Part shown: positions 53,192-64,000 of the stretch, piece after piece
Layout of the letters: the number at the start of each line of letters is the position of its first letter
How positions within the stretch are numbered: position 1 is the stretch's first letter
Source: Talaromyces rugulosus
Taxonomy: Eukaryota; Ascomycota; Eurotiomycetes; Eurotiales; Trichocomaceae
Assembly: GCF_013368755.1 (NCBI RefSeq)
Contig: NC_049561.1
Span: 3,968,001-4,032,000, forward strand
DNA length: 64,000 nt
Direction: 5' to 3'
Made by a program: the position numbers and the translations under genes
Notes under the pieces: model-generated
What the model was told of the DNA's origin: nothing
What the model saw: only the letters and a program-made list of their open reading frames with translations
Database searches by the model: none

Positions 53192-54327
53192 CGTGGTAGT
53201 ATAGAGTAACAATAGTATGGAGTAACAGTATAAAGCGGTGGATGTGTGCCAGGGAAGGAAGGAAGGGAGGGAGGAAGGCAAGTGATAGCCGCGTCCGTTA
53301 TAAGTACAGACGGCAGGAAGGCACCGGCAATGGTGATAATGCCAGTCGCGCTCCTTCCCAAACGGGGCCCCGGAAACGAAACAACTACTCAACAACTACG
53401 ACTCTCACTACTCTCTCCTCACCACCCACCACTCACTACTCAGTGGCACCAGCTTAGACTCTTCGCCCGCCCCTGCGGTGTGATAGCGCTCACTCGCGCT
53501 GCAGCGGAACAAAGAGAGCGCTAATATGCCAAATCATGGACGAGGCGCCGTGCGCCAAACGCTGTCGGCGACGATCTGCGCCCTGTCTACAGCGTCCAGC
53601 CCCCACGATGGACTGTGCCACTTCTATTATTATCAATTGCGCTATACGGAGTACCAGCAGCATGACTCTTCGTCTTCGAACTCTATACGCCCTAACCCCT
53701 GAGTTGGGCGGCAATAATATTACTTGCTATCGGTGTGGTCTCCGGTTATCCTGCGCCTTCTGGCGTCTGCTAAACCGTTGAATCGGCAGTCCACGCCATT
53801 CCACACGCACCATTGATTCTTGATTCCAAATGGCCCGCCCTAATGGATTGCGACTCCACTCGACTGTGCCGAAAGCCAGCCACAAGCAAAATACGGATAC
53901 CACGCACGAATCGGTCGTTATCGGTTGGTATCCTCCAGAACGCACGGCGCACTGCGCACACTCGTCTTGCTTTGTCTACCACAACATGGCGTGCTGGTTT
54001 AGCGCCCCCCCAGGTTACTATCGTTGGATCTCAGATCGTCAACCTTGATTGATTGGTGCGCCGCACGTGCGCCTCCCTGTACTATTGCCTGCGTCCATGC
54101 ACTGGCACTGACAGCTGGCTCCACAGGATGCAGCAATATCACCGCCTGCTATTACAATTATTCGCTGCTGGGTGGGCTTGTCGACGATCGCCAGCTGCAA
54201 CCAAGGTCCTAACCCTAAGCTGCATTGTCAGCAGGGTTTTTAGCTGTCATTTCGCGAACTATTACAAGGGACGACCAGTCACCGCTTCAAGGCTTCATTG
54301 AAGCTTGCGCAGAGCTCCTAGTGGAGA
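53192..54327. promoter_or_regulatory. Divergent promoter region of hydrolase and HR-PKS
   Basis: 1.1 kb between the start codons of two divergent genes. No gene is supported. A GGAAGGAAGGGAGGGAGGAAGG-type purine tract lies near 53254-53279 in the hydrolase leader. No specific regulator site was identified. Confidence 0.5.
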
Positions 54328-57300
54328 ATGCCTCACATCCAAGGCACCCACGACCCCAAGCGAGAGCCATTGGCCATCGTGGGCTTCTCGATCAAGTTCC
54401 CCCAAGATGCGGTGTCGGAAGAAGGCTTTTGGGATATGCTTCTCAAGGGCCGCATGGCCCAGACCGAAATACCCAAGGATCGCCTGAATATTGACGCGTT
54501 TCATGGACGGAAACAGAATGGATATGATACTGTACGAAACTTATCCCGCCGAGATGAGCTTATCTGCTAACGTGTTCCTGGACAGCTCGGCGTCCGTGCC
54601 GGATATTTTCTGAAAGAAGATATTGCTGCCTTTGACGCGGGATTCTTCTCAATGTCAACTGCTGAGGCTACTGCCGCCGATCCTCTACAAAGAGGGCTGC
54701 TAGAGACAACATATAGAGCTTTGGAGTCTGGTAAGTTGTGTATCACAAGACATGCAGCACTATCACGCTGATGTGACACAAGCGGGCATGAAAATCGAAG
54801 ATGTGGCTGGCTCTAATACCTCCGTCTTTGTCGGTTGTTTGTCGGACGACTATAAGACCCTGAATAGCAAAGACCCAGAACGCCTCGCCCAATACGCCAC
54901 CACCGGAGTCCTTGACTCTATGCTCGCAAATAGGCTCAGTTGGTTTTACAATTTCACAGGCAACAGCGTGACACTCGACACCGCTTGCTCCAGCAGTTTG
55001 ATAGCACTCGACCTTGCATGTCAGGGCCTGCTTGCTGGGGAATCAGATATGGTGCGTAATTTGTATCACGTAATTCAGAATAGTCCATTTTTAATATCTC
55101 CTGACAATGTATAGACAGTGGTAGCCGGGTGTAATTTGATGTTTTCCCCAGATTTATGGCTCTTGCTGGACGGCATCAATGTCTTGTCGCCAGACGGGAT
55201 ATCTCAAAGTTTCGACAGTCGTGCCAACGGCTATGGACGAGGCGAAGGGTTTGCTACTATAATCGTCAAACGACTGTCAGATGCCCTCCGAGACAATGAT
55301 ACCATTCGCGCTGTTATCCGTTCTACAGGCTCGAACCAAAACGGCCATACCCCATCTGGCATTACTCAGACCAGTCAGGCGGCACAGGAGTCCTTGGTGC
55401 GGGCAACGTATGCAAAAGCAGGTATAGACATGGGTCTGACTCAATATGTCGAGGCACATGCAACTGGAACCAAGTTTGGTCTGCAAACTCGCTGCATACA
55501 CGTGTAAGACAGTGCGCTGATTTTTTGTTTCTAGGCGACGCTGTCGAACTAAAGTCCATTGGTCGGACATTTCGCTCCTCACGACCATCCTCAGACGACC
55601 CTCTACATGTGTATGTCAAGTTCTGCATTTATTCTTCTACAGTATAACTAACTTTAGCTAATAGCGGATGTGTCAAACCCAATATAGGCCATCTGGAAGG
55701 AGCCAGTGGGCTAGCTGGAATCATCAAAACAGTTCTCGTTCTCGAGAACGGGATTATACCCCCTGTAGCGGGGTTTGAAAAGATCAATATTAGGGCAAAT
55801 GAGTCGTATCTCAGGATCAAAGTAAGCGGTTTCCTCATCAAAGCTGGCCCAACTACCTCGCACTAAAATACATCAGATTCTTAGAGAACCCACACAGTGG
55901 CCGACCCAAGGCCTTCGAAGAGCATCGGTAAATTCTTTCGGTGTCGGTGGCAGCAATGCTCATGTTGTTCTCGATGACGCGTATCACTTTCTCGAGACAC
56001 ATGGCTTGACTGGAAACACCAACACTAAAGTACAACCTAATATGCACAATGCCACAAATCTTGTCGCCCCGCCAGGCACTGGAACTAATAACAAGCACAC
56101 AACGAACGGCCAAGTTGTTTTGATCTGGTCATCAGGTGACGAGTCTGGCATCAGCCGTATCGCTCAGCAATTCGCACAATACGCTAAGAGTCTTACACAT
56201 TGTCAGCAAGAGTTGATGTCCAACCTGGCGTACACCCTTAACCATAGAAGGAGCCTGCTAAGACATAGGTCCTTTGCAGTTGTCACGTCGATAGCCGATT
56301 TGGAAAATCTCGAGACCCAGATATCAACTCCTGTGAATACATCCCCGGACAGCCCCCGTATTGGATTTGTCTTTACTGGCCAGGGCGCCATCTGGCCTAA
56401 AGTGGCCCAGGAACTCTGTGTTTACTCGTCCTTTTTACGTTCTCTCAAAGAAGCAGAACAATATCTCCAAATTTTGAATTGCACTTGGAAACTCACAGGC
56501 AAGTGCAATACTCTTCATGGTTGTGCAATACTTACACGTTGTAGACGAGCTTTTCAAGGATCCGGAAGAGTCAAACGTTTACCGTTCAGAATATAGTCAA
56601 CCTTTAAGCACAGTTATCCAAATAGCCTTGATTGATTTACTACACAGCTTTGGAATAAAGCCAGCAGCAGTTGTCGGCCATTCTTCAGGAGAGATAGCAG
56701 CCGCGTGAGTACCCATATTGAACTTGTTTCCCATCAAGACGGAATACGTTTCTAACAACTTTAGTTACTGTTCTGGTGCAATTTCAAAAGAGTCCGCCTG
56801 GAAAATAGCCTACTACCGAGGGCTTTTATCAGCAAAAATGCACGAAGCCGGTCGTCCACGTGGAGCAATGCTTGCCGTGTTACTTTCCGAAGCTAAAATT
56901 TTACCGTATTTGGAAGCGGTAGAAAAAATCCATAGTGGCAGTGGTCTTCAGATTGCATGTTACAATAGTCAGGAAAATCTCACCATCTCAGGTGACGAAT
57001 GCCATATCGATACTTTACAATCCTTCTTGACCGAAGCTGGGCACCGATGGCACCGATTGAAAGTTGATGTTGCATATCATTCCACCCATATGACCACCAT
57101 TTCCGACGAATTTCTTTCTCTCATAAGTGGCATTGAGGGCTCGACTGACAACAAAGAAAATTGCTCAACTCTCATGGTGTCTACTCTCACAGGCACCCTG
57201 GTGACTGCTGATGAGCTATTTGATCCGAAATATTGGGTTCGCAATCTTGTCTCACCAGTTAAGTTTCAACAGGCTATATCTCAATTATGCAAGCCGCCAG

Positions 57301-60300
57301 TGGCAAACAATCGTGTCCTCAAATTGGACATGAGTCATCGCAAAAATTGCTCTGTCGACTTTCTCGTCGAAGTAGGACCACACTCGGCACTTCAGAGCCC
57401 GATCCGCAGTGTTCTCCAAGCTTGTAGCAACACTACCTCCGAGTACATTTCAGTTCTACAACGGAATCGCAATGGTTTATCCACTGTACTGAGTGCTGCT
57501 GGGAAGCTTTTCTGTGTCGGATACCCCATTGATCTCGCTCAAGTGAATCGATTGACGGAGAAAAAGAACCTTTCGTTGTTCAGTGGTTTGCCCCAATACC
57601 CGTTTAACCACAACCGAGTGTATTGGCATGAAAGCCGGCTCAGCAGTAGTACTCGCTTTGCAACACACGGAAAACATGAGCTGCTTGGTAAACCAGTGGC
57701 GGACTGGAATCCTCTCGATGCACGGTGGCGCCGGTTTTTGAACACGGCCGATGTGCCTTGGCTGGAAGATCACAAGGTAATCTATTTATTTCCTTGCTTG
57801 GTCAAAATATATAGTCAAAAACTAATTGAAGAAGGTCCAAAACCAGGTCTTGATGCCCGGTGCAGGCATGCTAATCATGGCGATCGAAGCCACAAAACAA
57901 CTAGCGAGTGAAGACCGTCACATCATTGCATTTGAACTAAGCGACATAAAATTTCTTGCTGCCTTAGTGGTACATTCTACCGAAACAGTCGAGAGTCAGT
58001 TATCGATTCGACCCAGACAACAGAACGACATATATTCAAGAGATGAGTCCTCGTTCGAGTTTAGACTATTTTCGTTCATGAATGGTCATTGGACGGAGCA
58101 CTGTCGAGGGAATATTGCCCTTCAATATGAACATGATCACCCTTTGGAAATTGGCAGGGCCGAATATCCCGTCCGAGGTAATCAAAATCTGACTCAAACG
58201 GTAAATAATTTCGATGGTGAACCGGCAGGTACGCGCCAATTGTATCGCTTTCTCAACCATCATGGGTTTGCGTATGGTCCAGCTTTTCAAGTTCTTGAAA
58301 ACATGAAAGTTGCAGAAAATCAGGCCATTGCAGACGTCAAGGTACACAGCGAACCACATGCACACGGAAATTACAATTCCTACACGATACACCCGATTAC
58401 TCTTGACGGTGTAATGCAAGTAGTGCTTGCTTCTCTGACGAAAGGCGGCTCAGAGTCAATTCCGACAATGGTGCCAACACAAATCGATCGTTTGCGAGTG
58501 TCTAGCTCTGTACAATATTCATCACCAGGGGACGGCAAAGACTTCCTCAATGCAGTAGCTCAAGTCACTACATCGTCGTTTTCATGGTCTAAAGCCACGG
58601 TTACTGTCCTCGACCAATCTCAAGATCAGATATTGTTGAATCTGGATGGCCTTCGTTTTACTGCTGTTTCCAGCGGCAGTAGCGGCGGTGATAATGTGGA
58701 ATCCCGTTCTGACTTGTGTCGACGAATTGATCGGCAGCCTGACGTGACCCTGCTCGCCAATGATGAGATTAGCATCCTTTGCAGGCGTGAAACACCGCTA
58801 GAAGCCGTCAATCAAGCACAGGAATGTCACAAAATTGATCACTTAATCTATCTCTCATGGGCCGAAACACTTCGAGACTGGGATGAAAATAGCTGCTTTC
58901 CAAATGTCCCCACTACTATTCAAAAATATGCCAAGTGGGCCAAGCGTCAACTCAAACTTTACTGCCCAGACAGCATTAAAAACCAGGATCTCCATGATTC
59001 AACCCAGCTGCTAAGCTATCGCAGAGAGGTCGAAGAAACCTCCCACCGAGGCAAACTCTACGGGCTAGTCTCAAAAAGTTTGCCATCATTGCTAAGCGGA
59101 GAGTTGGATCCGCTATCTCTGCTATTCCAAGACGATCTCGTGTCCCAATTCTATCAAGAAATGAACAATGATATAAGCTTTCATGCTCTTTCGCAGTACC
59201 TCACCCTGCTCACCCATCAGAACCCATCTATCAACATGCTTGAAATTGGAGCTGGTACTGGAGCTACGACTCGGATAATCCTGGATAAATTGCACCCTCC
59301 TGGGAACCAGGATAACAACGCCCATTATAAAAGTTATGACTTTACTGATATTTCACCGTCATTTTTTGAAAAGGCTCGTGCCGAGTTTGGCCATCTACAT
59401 GCGATGAATTTCAAAGTCCTTGATGTCGAGCAACCCCCTGGTGAACAAGGCTTCGAGTTGGGAACTTACGATGTCATTATTGCTGCCAACGTTTTACACG
59501 CAACAAAATCATTGGATGAAACTTTAAGCCGTGTTAGATCCCTTCTGAAAGACGGGGGAAAGCTCGTTTTGGTCGAAATGGTGCGACCGGAACTTGCGAG
59601 GACCGGATTTGTCTTTGGGCTTTTGCAAGGGTGGTGGCTCGGTGCCGACGACAATCGTGAGTGGGGACCACTTATCACTGAAAATGAGTGGCATGAAAGA
59701 CTTATCCGAAGTGGCTTCTCTGGAACGGACATGGTCTTTCGTGATTCGGAACAAACAGACTGTCATGAAATGTCAGTTCTTATTTCAACGGCCGTACATT
59801 GTACACCGAAAGAGTCGTGCAAGCCTGGGCATCCACCTCTTGTTGTTGTTCTCCCGAATGATCAGTCACTGTATAATTTTTGTCATGGCGATTTCAAACT
59901 CCAAGTGGAGGAGTCTGCTAGCTTTGAAATACACGACATACTACCTCTCGACAAAGTGTCTGAAAAAGAAATCCCTAGTTCTGCTATTTTTATCTTCATG
60001 CTTGAACTGGACGATAGTTTTATCTCTTCAATCTCGCCTGAGAGCTTTCATGCTCTGAAGAAAATATTTAGCTATGCCAACGGTGTTGTTTGGATTACTC
60101 GCTCCGGGTCCGATGCTTGTCCCAGCTACCAGATGGTCGAGGGTCTGGCGCGCACCATTCGGAGAGAAAATAGCAAAACCACGTTTCTCACCGTTGCATT
60201 CGACACGCCATCAAGAGATCTCTCGAGATCTCAGATAAATAAACTCTGCCAAATTATGAAACGAACCGACTTTGACCAACAAGAGATATCATACGATGGT

Positions 60301-62702
60301 GATTATTTTGAACGCGATGGTAAAATGCACATAGGGAGAGTAAAAGTCAATAAGCAGTTGAGTGATGCAGTTGCCAGTCACACACTGGTTGAAACAACAG
60401 GGCCTGATGGTGCAGTGGAACCTGGATCTTCTCTAGCCTTGGAGGTTAAAATTAAAACACCAGGTGCTCTAGATAGCCTCCATTTCACCAATGACACCAT
60501 ATGCGCCACTCCGCTCAAGGAGGATGAGCTCGAAATTCGGGTGGAAGCAAGTGGTGTAATTTTCCGTGACTGTCTCATGGCGAGCGGGAAAATCCCTCTT
60601 ACAAATTTTGGGCTCGAATGCGCGGGTGTTGTTACAAGAGCCGGTGCTCAATCTGGGTTTATCCCCGGTCAGCGAGTTTATGGAATGGCTGATGGCACCA
60701 TCAAGAGCTTTGCCCGGTTCAATCGGTATTGCGCTAGTGAAATACCTAGAAATCTGTCTTTTACCGAGGCTGCTTCTATTCCGATTTCATTCATCACTGC
60801 GTATCATTCTTTATCGAGGATGGCTCGGATATGCCCTGGAGAAAGTTTGTTGATTCATTCAGCCGCCGGTGGCACTGGACAGGCTGCTATCCAGGTTGCA
60901 AGACACTTGGGCGTAACTGAAATTTTTGCGTCTGTCAGCACCGAAGCAAAGAAAGAGTATTTGATGAATACTTATGGTATTCCAGCGGATCATATATTCA
61001 ACAGCAGGGTAACCTCATTCGCAGACGAGATTGCGAGAATGACCGAAGACGGCGTAGATGTTGTTCTCAACTCCTTGTCTGGCCAAGGATTGCTGGCATC
61101 ATGGAACTGCATGGCACCGTACGGAAGATTTATTGAACTTGGAAAGCGTGACATTATCGATAATAACAGCCTTCCAATGCAGCCATTTCTGAGAAATGTT
61201 TCTTATAGTGCGGTTGACATCCAGGCTATGGTCAAGGAACGCCCTCGATTATTAGCGAATTCCCTGGAAGAAATCTCCAAGTTACTGGCAGACCAACACT
61301 TGCATCCAATAAACCCTCTGAAGACGTTTGGATTTTCAAAATTTGGGGAAGCCGTTCATCACATGTTAAGTGGTAGAAGTGTTGGCAAGGTGGTTCTGGT
61401 GAAGGAGCCCAGCCCGTCACTTCCTGTAAGTTGAGTTCTGTCTTTGTATCTTTTTTATACTAATTTGTGACCGCATAGGTAATGCTACAAACCGAAAGTG
61501 GCTTGTTATCATCCGACAAGAGTTATGTCATAGCAGGTGGCTTGGGAGGAGTTGGCCGAAGTATTGCACGCTGGATGGTTGAACATGGAGCACGATATCT
61601 TGTCTTGATTTCACGCTCTGGGCTGTCTAACCTTGCAGCTAAACGCTTTGTTCAAGAATTGCAAGCACGTGGAGTGACTGTCAACACTCCAGCATGTGAT
61701 ATTGCAAGTTCCGAATCTCTTCAATCTGTCCTTGAGACTGTCAAGAGTTCATTGCCTCCAATCGCTGGCTGTATCCAGGCTGCAATGGTTCTGAAAGTGA
61801 GTACTCGGTCAATAAAAAGCAGCCATTACTCGTGCTAATGTTGTGTTTAGGACTCTTTGTTTGAGAAAATGTCACACGATGATTGGAAGACGGCCGTGAA
61901 GCCGAAAGTCAACGGGTCCTGGAATTTGCATTCGCTTCTTCCTGATAACCTCGACTTTTTCATCCTCCTTTCCTCCCTGGGAGGCATTGTAGGATTTTCT
62001 GGACAGTCCAACTATGCCTCTGGAAATACGTATCAAGATGCATTGGCACGATATCGTCGTGCCCGTGGCCTAAGCGCGGTATCAGTAGACCTCGGGGGCA
62101 TGTTTTCGGATGGCTACATATCAGAAAATGAGGAGGTGGCTGAGCGAATTTTTTCTCCAGGATATTACACGCCGCTTTACCGAAACGATCTATTTGCATT
62201 GTTGGGTAATCTCTGCCGTCCTAATGCACAATACGATGCACAAGTGCTTTTCGGTCTCACTAGACCGGCACACCTCTCTTCGGGCGAATTCAAGACTTAT
62301 TCCAATGGTGTTCTCGCTCCTCCTCTTTTCAGCGCGATGTGGAACAATCACGGAGTATCGGATATCAACTCATCAGCCACTGCTTCGGCCCAGGTAGCCC
62401 TTGACTTTCAGTCTAAATTTATCCAAGCTCAAACCGAGGTGGAAGCCGGTGAGGTCGTGGCGCAAGCGACCATTCGTAAACTGCAAAGCATCCTACCCAA
62501 TATGGAAAAGGCGGAGATATGGAAGCCCATGTTGACATATGGCGTGGATTCTCTCGTGGCGGTCGAGTTGAGGAACTGGTATTCGAAAGAATTCCGTGCG
62601 CAGGTCACAGCTTTTGATATTATGGGAGGGGAGAGTTTTATGGGGTTGGGGACTAGAATTGCCATGCTGAGTGAACTACGGAAGAGCAAAGATTCATCAT
62701 AG
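54328..62702 (+). CDS. Highly reducing type I polyketide synthase (KS-AT-DH-MT-ER-KR-ACP)
   Basis: Iterative HR-PKS of about 2,589 aa. Twelve exons: 54328-54531, 54586-54730, 54783-55051, 55115-55478, 55535-55610, 55665-55821, 55877-56498, 56545-56704, 56765-57776, 57835-61425, 61479-61796 and 61851-62702. All phases match; the intron after 56498 uses a GC donor. KS: DTACSS (Cys185), [24 protein letters not shown] and [10 protein letters not shown] (Ser659). [17 protein letters not shown] (His1002) with [16 protein letters not shown] (about 1473). [13 protein letters not shown] (about 2015). [10 protein letters not shown] (about 2220) with Tyr in [24 protein letters not shown] (Ser2540). No TE or reductase follows the ACP, so release must be in trans, likely by the divergent FSH hydrolase. 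All reductive and methylating domains look intact, predicting a reduced, C-methylated chain of unknown length. Confidence 0.93.
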
Positions 62703-63511
62703 CACTATTGTTTCTAATTGAATATTAATTAAATATTTGGGTTAAGTCATGTCCACGTAGACAAGGCTACATGTACATACTACATGGTTGTCAACGGGTT
62801 ATCCGACGGGATATGTCGCTGGTAGCAACATTGGATGAAGCACGGAAACCGACCTGCAGTTAGTACATAAACCGAGCTTACAAACAGTATCAATTATAAT
62901 TATAGATATAACATTGAATAAAACGGTAAGCAAGGTAATGCATTGATAGCGCAGAATACATACCGGTCCAGAATGTTACATGTCAACTGGTACTGACACA
63001 GAGTATACTTGTATGTTGGCCAACGTTTGATTACAACTTTCAATGTTGCTGGCAACGGTGCGCTTCTCTTTCATCTTAGTTTAGTTTCCATAAGCCTCTC
63101 GAATTGACGTTTATTTCTGTCATACTCTCTATACTGGTCGCTGCGTGTTTCCTCAATCGGCCTAGTGTGGTGCTGACTGCTGAAGTCCCCAAAAGAGGCT
63201 AAGAGATAATGCTTATTATAGACTAGCTAGCCACTTTCAGGTGTCCAGCCTTGGTTTCACCGTTACATCGGTACGATCACCTAATAATAATAGGTCCGAT
63301 CGCGTCTGATTTTCAGGAACTGGTATGGATAAGGAAAAATAAGCTCGGGATAAGGTATGAGCCATGTCATTAGTGTGACGACAATACACATCACCAACAG
63401 ATATCGGTATGAAGGTGGTAGAAAACTTGAAATAAGTATATGTACCAGTGATACTCTATATACGCACACTATTTTTTTTAATACTATATACAACTAGATG
63501 CGTAATTGAAA
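62703..63511. other. Intergenic between convergent PKS and GH76 genes
   Basis: 809 bp, AT-rich, no gene supported; 3' flanks of two convergent genes. Confidence 0.5.
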
Positions 63512-64000
63512 CTATTGAGAAATAGCCAAGGCAGCGTTCAGAGCATCCAAAGCTGCGCCCTGCGTGACGGCATCGGCAGTGTCGTAGGGGCCAGCCCAGT
63601 CCTCGCCAAGGAGGCAAGATGAACCAGAGTCGGACTGCGTAAAGTCAAGGTCATTGTTCCAGATGCTCTGGGCGTTGGTGAGGAGGAAGTTCTTCCAGTT
63701 GTCCTGGGGGTAGGCCAACTGCAGCTTGCGGAGTCCGCGAACGTACGGTCCCTTGAACATGGCAGCGGTGTCATCACAGCTGTCGCTGGTGTCGCATCCA
63801 TCGTGCAGGATTCCGTTGGAGTCGGTGACTGACGAGCCGGCGGTGCTCGAAGCATTGGCAAGCGCAGCAGCTTGTTCCAAGATGGTCTGGTTGCCAGTTG
63901 CCTTGTACAGCTCGGCGGCGGCGCCGAGGATAACACCCTGGTTGTAGGTGAATTTGGCGCCAGTTGGAGCACAGTTGTTGTCCTTGTCGACACCGTCAGA
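63512..64000 (-). CDS. GH76 alpha-1,6-mannanase, C-terminal part (truncated by window edge)
   Basis: The last 162 codons of a secreted or wall-linked glycoside hydrolase; the gene begins beyond position 64000. Visible GH76 features are NNCAPTGAKFTYNQGVILGA, followed by the cysteine-paired DGCDTSDSCDDTAAMFKGPYVRGLRKL, the usual C-terminal block of the Dcw1/Dfg5 and mannan endo-1,6-alpha-mannosidase family. The protein ends in ALNAALAISQ without a hydrophobic GPI-attachment tail, so it is probably secreted rather than GPI-anchored. Catalytic Asp residues lie upstream, outside the window. Members act on alpha-1,6-mannan, in wall remodelling or nutrient use. Not obviously part of the PKS cluster. 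Confidence 0.87.
   Translation of the reverse strand, partial: SDGVDKDNNCAPTGAKFTYNQGVILGAAAELYKATGNQTILEQAAALANASSTAGSSVTDSNGILHDGCDTSDSCDDTAAMFKGPYVRGLRKLQLAYPQDNWKNFLLTNAQSIWNNDLDFTQSDSGSSCLLGEDWAGPYDTADAVTQGAALDALNAALAISQ

Overview
This window looks like nuclear DNA from a filamentous ascomycete (Pezizomycotina), most probably a Eurotiomycete of the Aspergillus/Penicillium/Talaromyces kind. The genes are split by short GT-AG introns of about 45-90 nt. They include a highly reducing polyketide synthase, an aspergilloglutamic-type (A4) peptidase, a Tft1/CelA-type GT2 synthase, fungal DHA1 and DHA2 efflux pumps, an FSH-type hydrolase and a NACHT-ankyrin (NLR-like) gene. No bacterial operons, rRNA, tRNA or CRISPR were seen. 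Exon boundaries were read by hand from splice consensus and reading-frame continuity; no search or expression data were used.

Left part (1-20.4 kb). A short-chain dehydrogenase, a UbiA-superfamily membrane terpene cyclase/prenyltransferase and a cytochrome P450 lie in the same direction and could form a small terpenoid cluster. An AT-rich, gene-poor block (about 7.3-12.5 kb) follows and holds one gene for a small secreted cysteine-rich protein. Beyond it are a decayed ankyrin gene (minus strand) and an ankyrin relic (plus strand) lying head to head, then a mitochondrial phosphate carrier (MIR1), an MFS transporter and a secreted glutamic peptidase.

Middle part (20.4-41.4 kb). A 3.7-kb stretch without a recognisable gene precedes a full-length ABCB (MDR-type) exporter, a GH12 endoglucanase with an N-terminal hydrophobic anchor, and the three-exon GT2 synthase behind a CCAAT-rich promoter. 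A WD40 propeller protein, a polyol-type SDR, an acidic protein of unknown function with an in-frame stop, and the DEAD-box helicase HAS1 complete this part.

Right part (41.4-64 kb). First comes a possible immune-type island: a NACHT-ankyrin gene without an N-terminal effector domain, divergent from a trypsin-like protease gene, which is convergent with a gene for a small beta-rich protein. Then comes a polyketide region: a DHA2 efflux pump, a rhodopsin-like membrane protein, an FSH-family hydrolase divergent from a 12-exon HR-PKS (KS-AT-DH-MT-ER-KR-ACP, about 2,589 aa, no release domain). The simplest reading is that the PKS makes a methylated, reduced chain, the hydrolase releases it and the DHA2 pump exports it. 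The window ends inside a GH76 gene.
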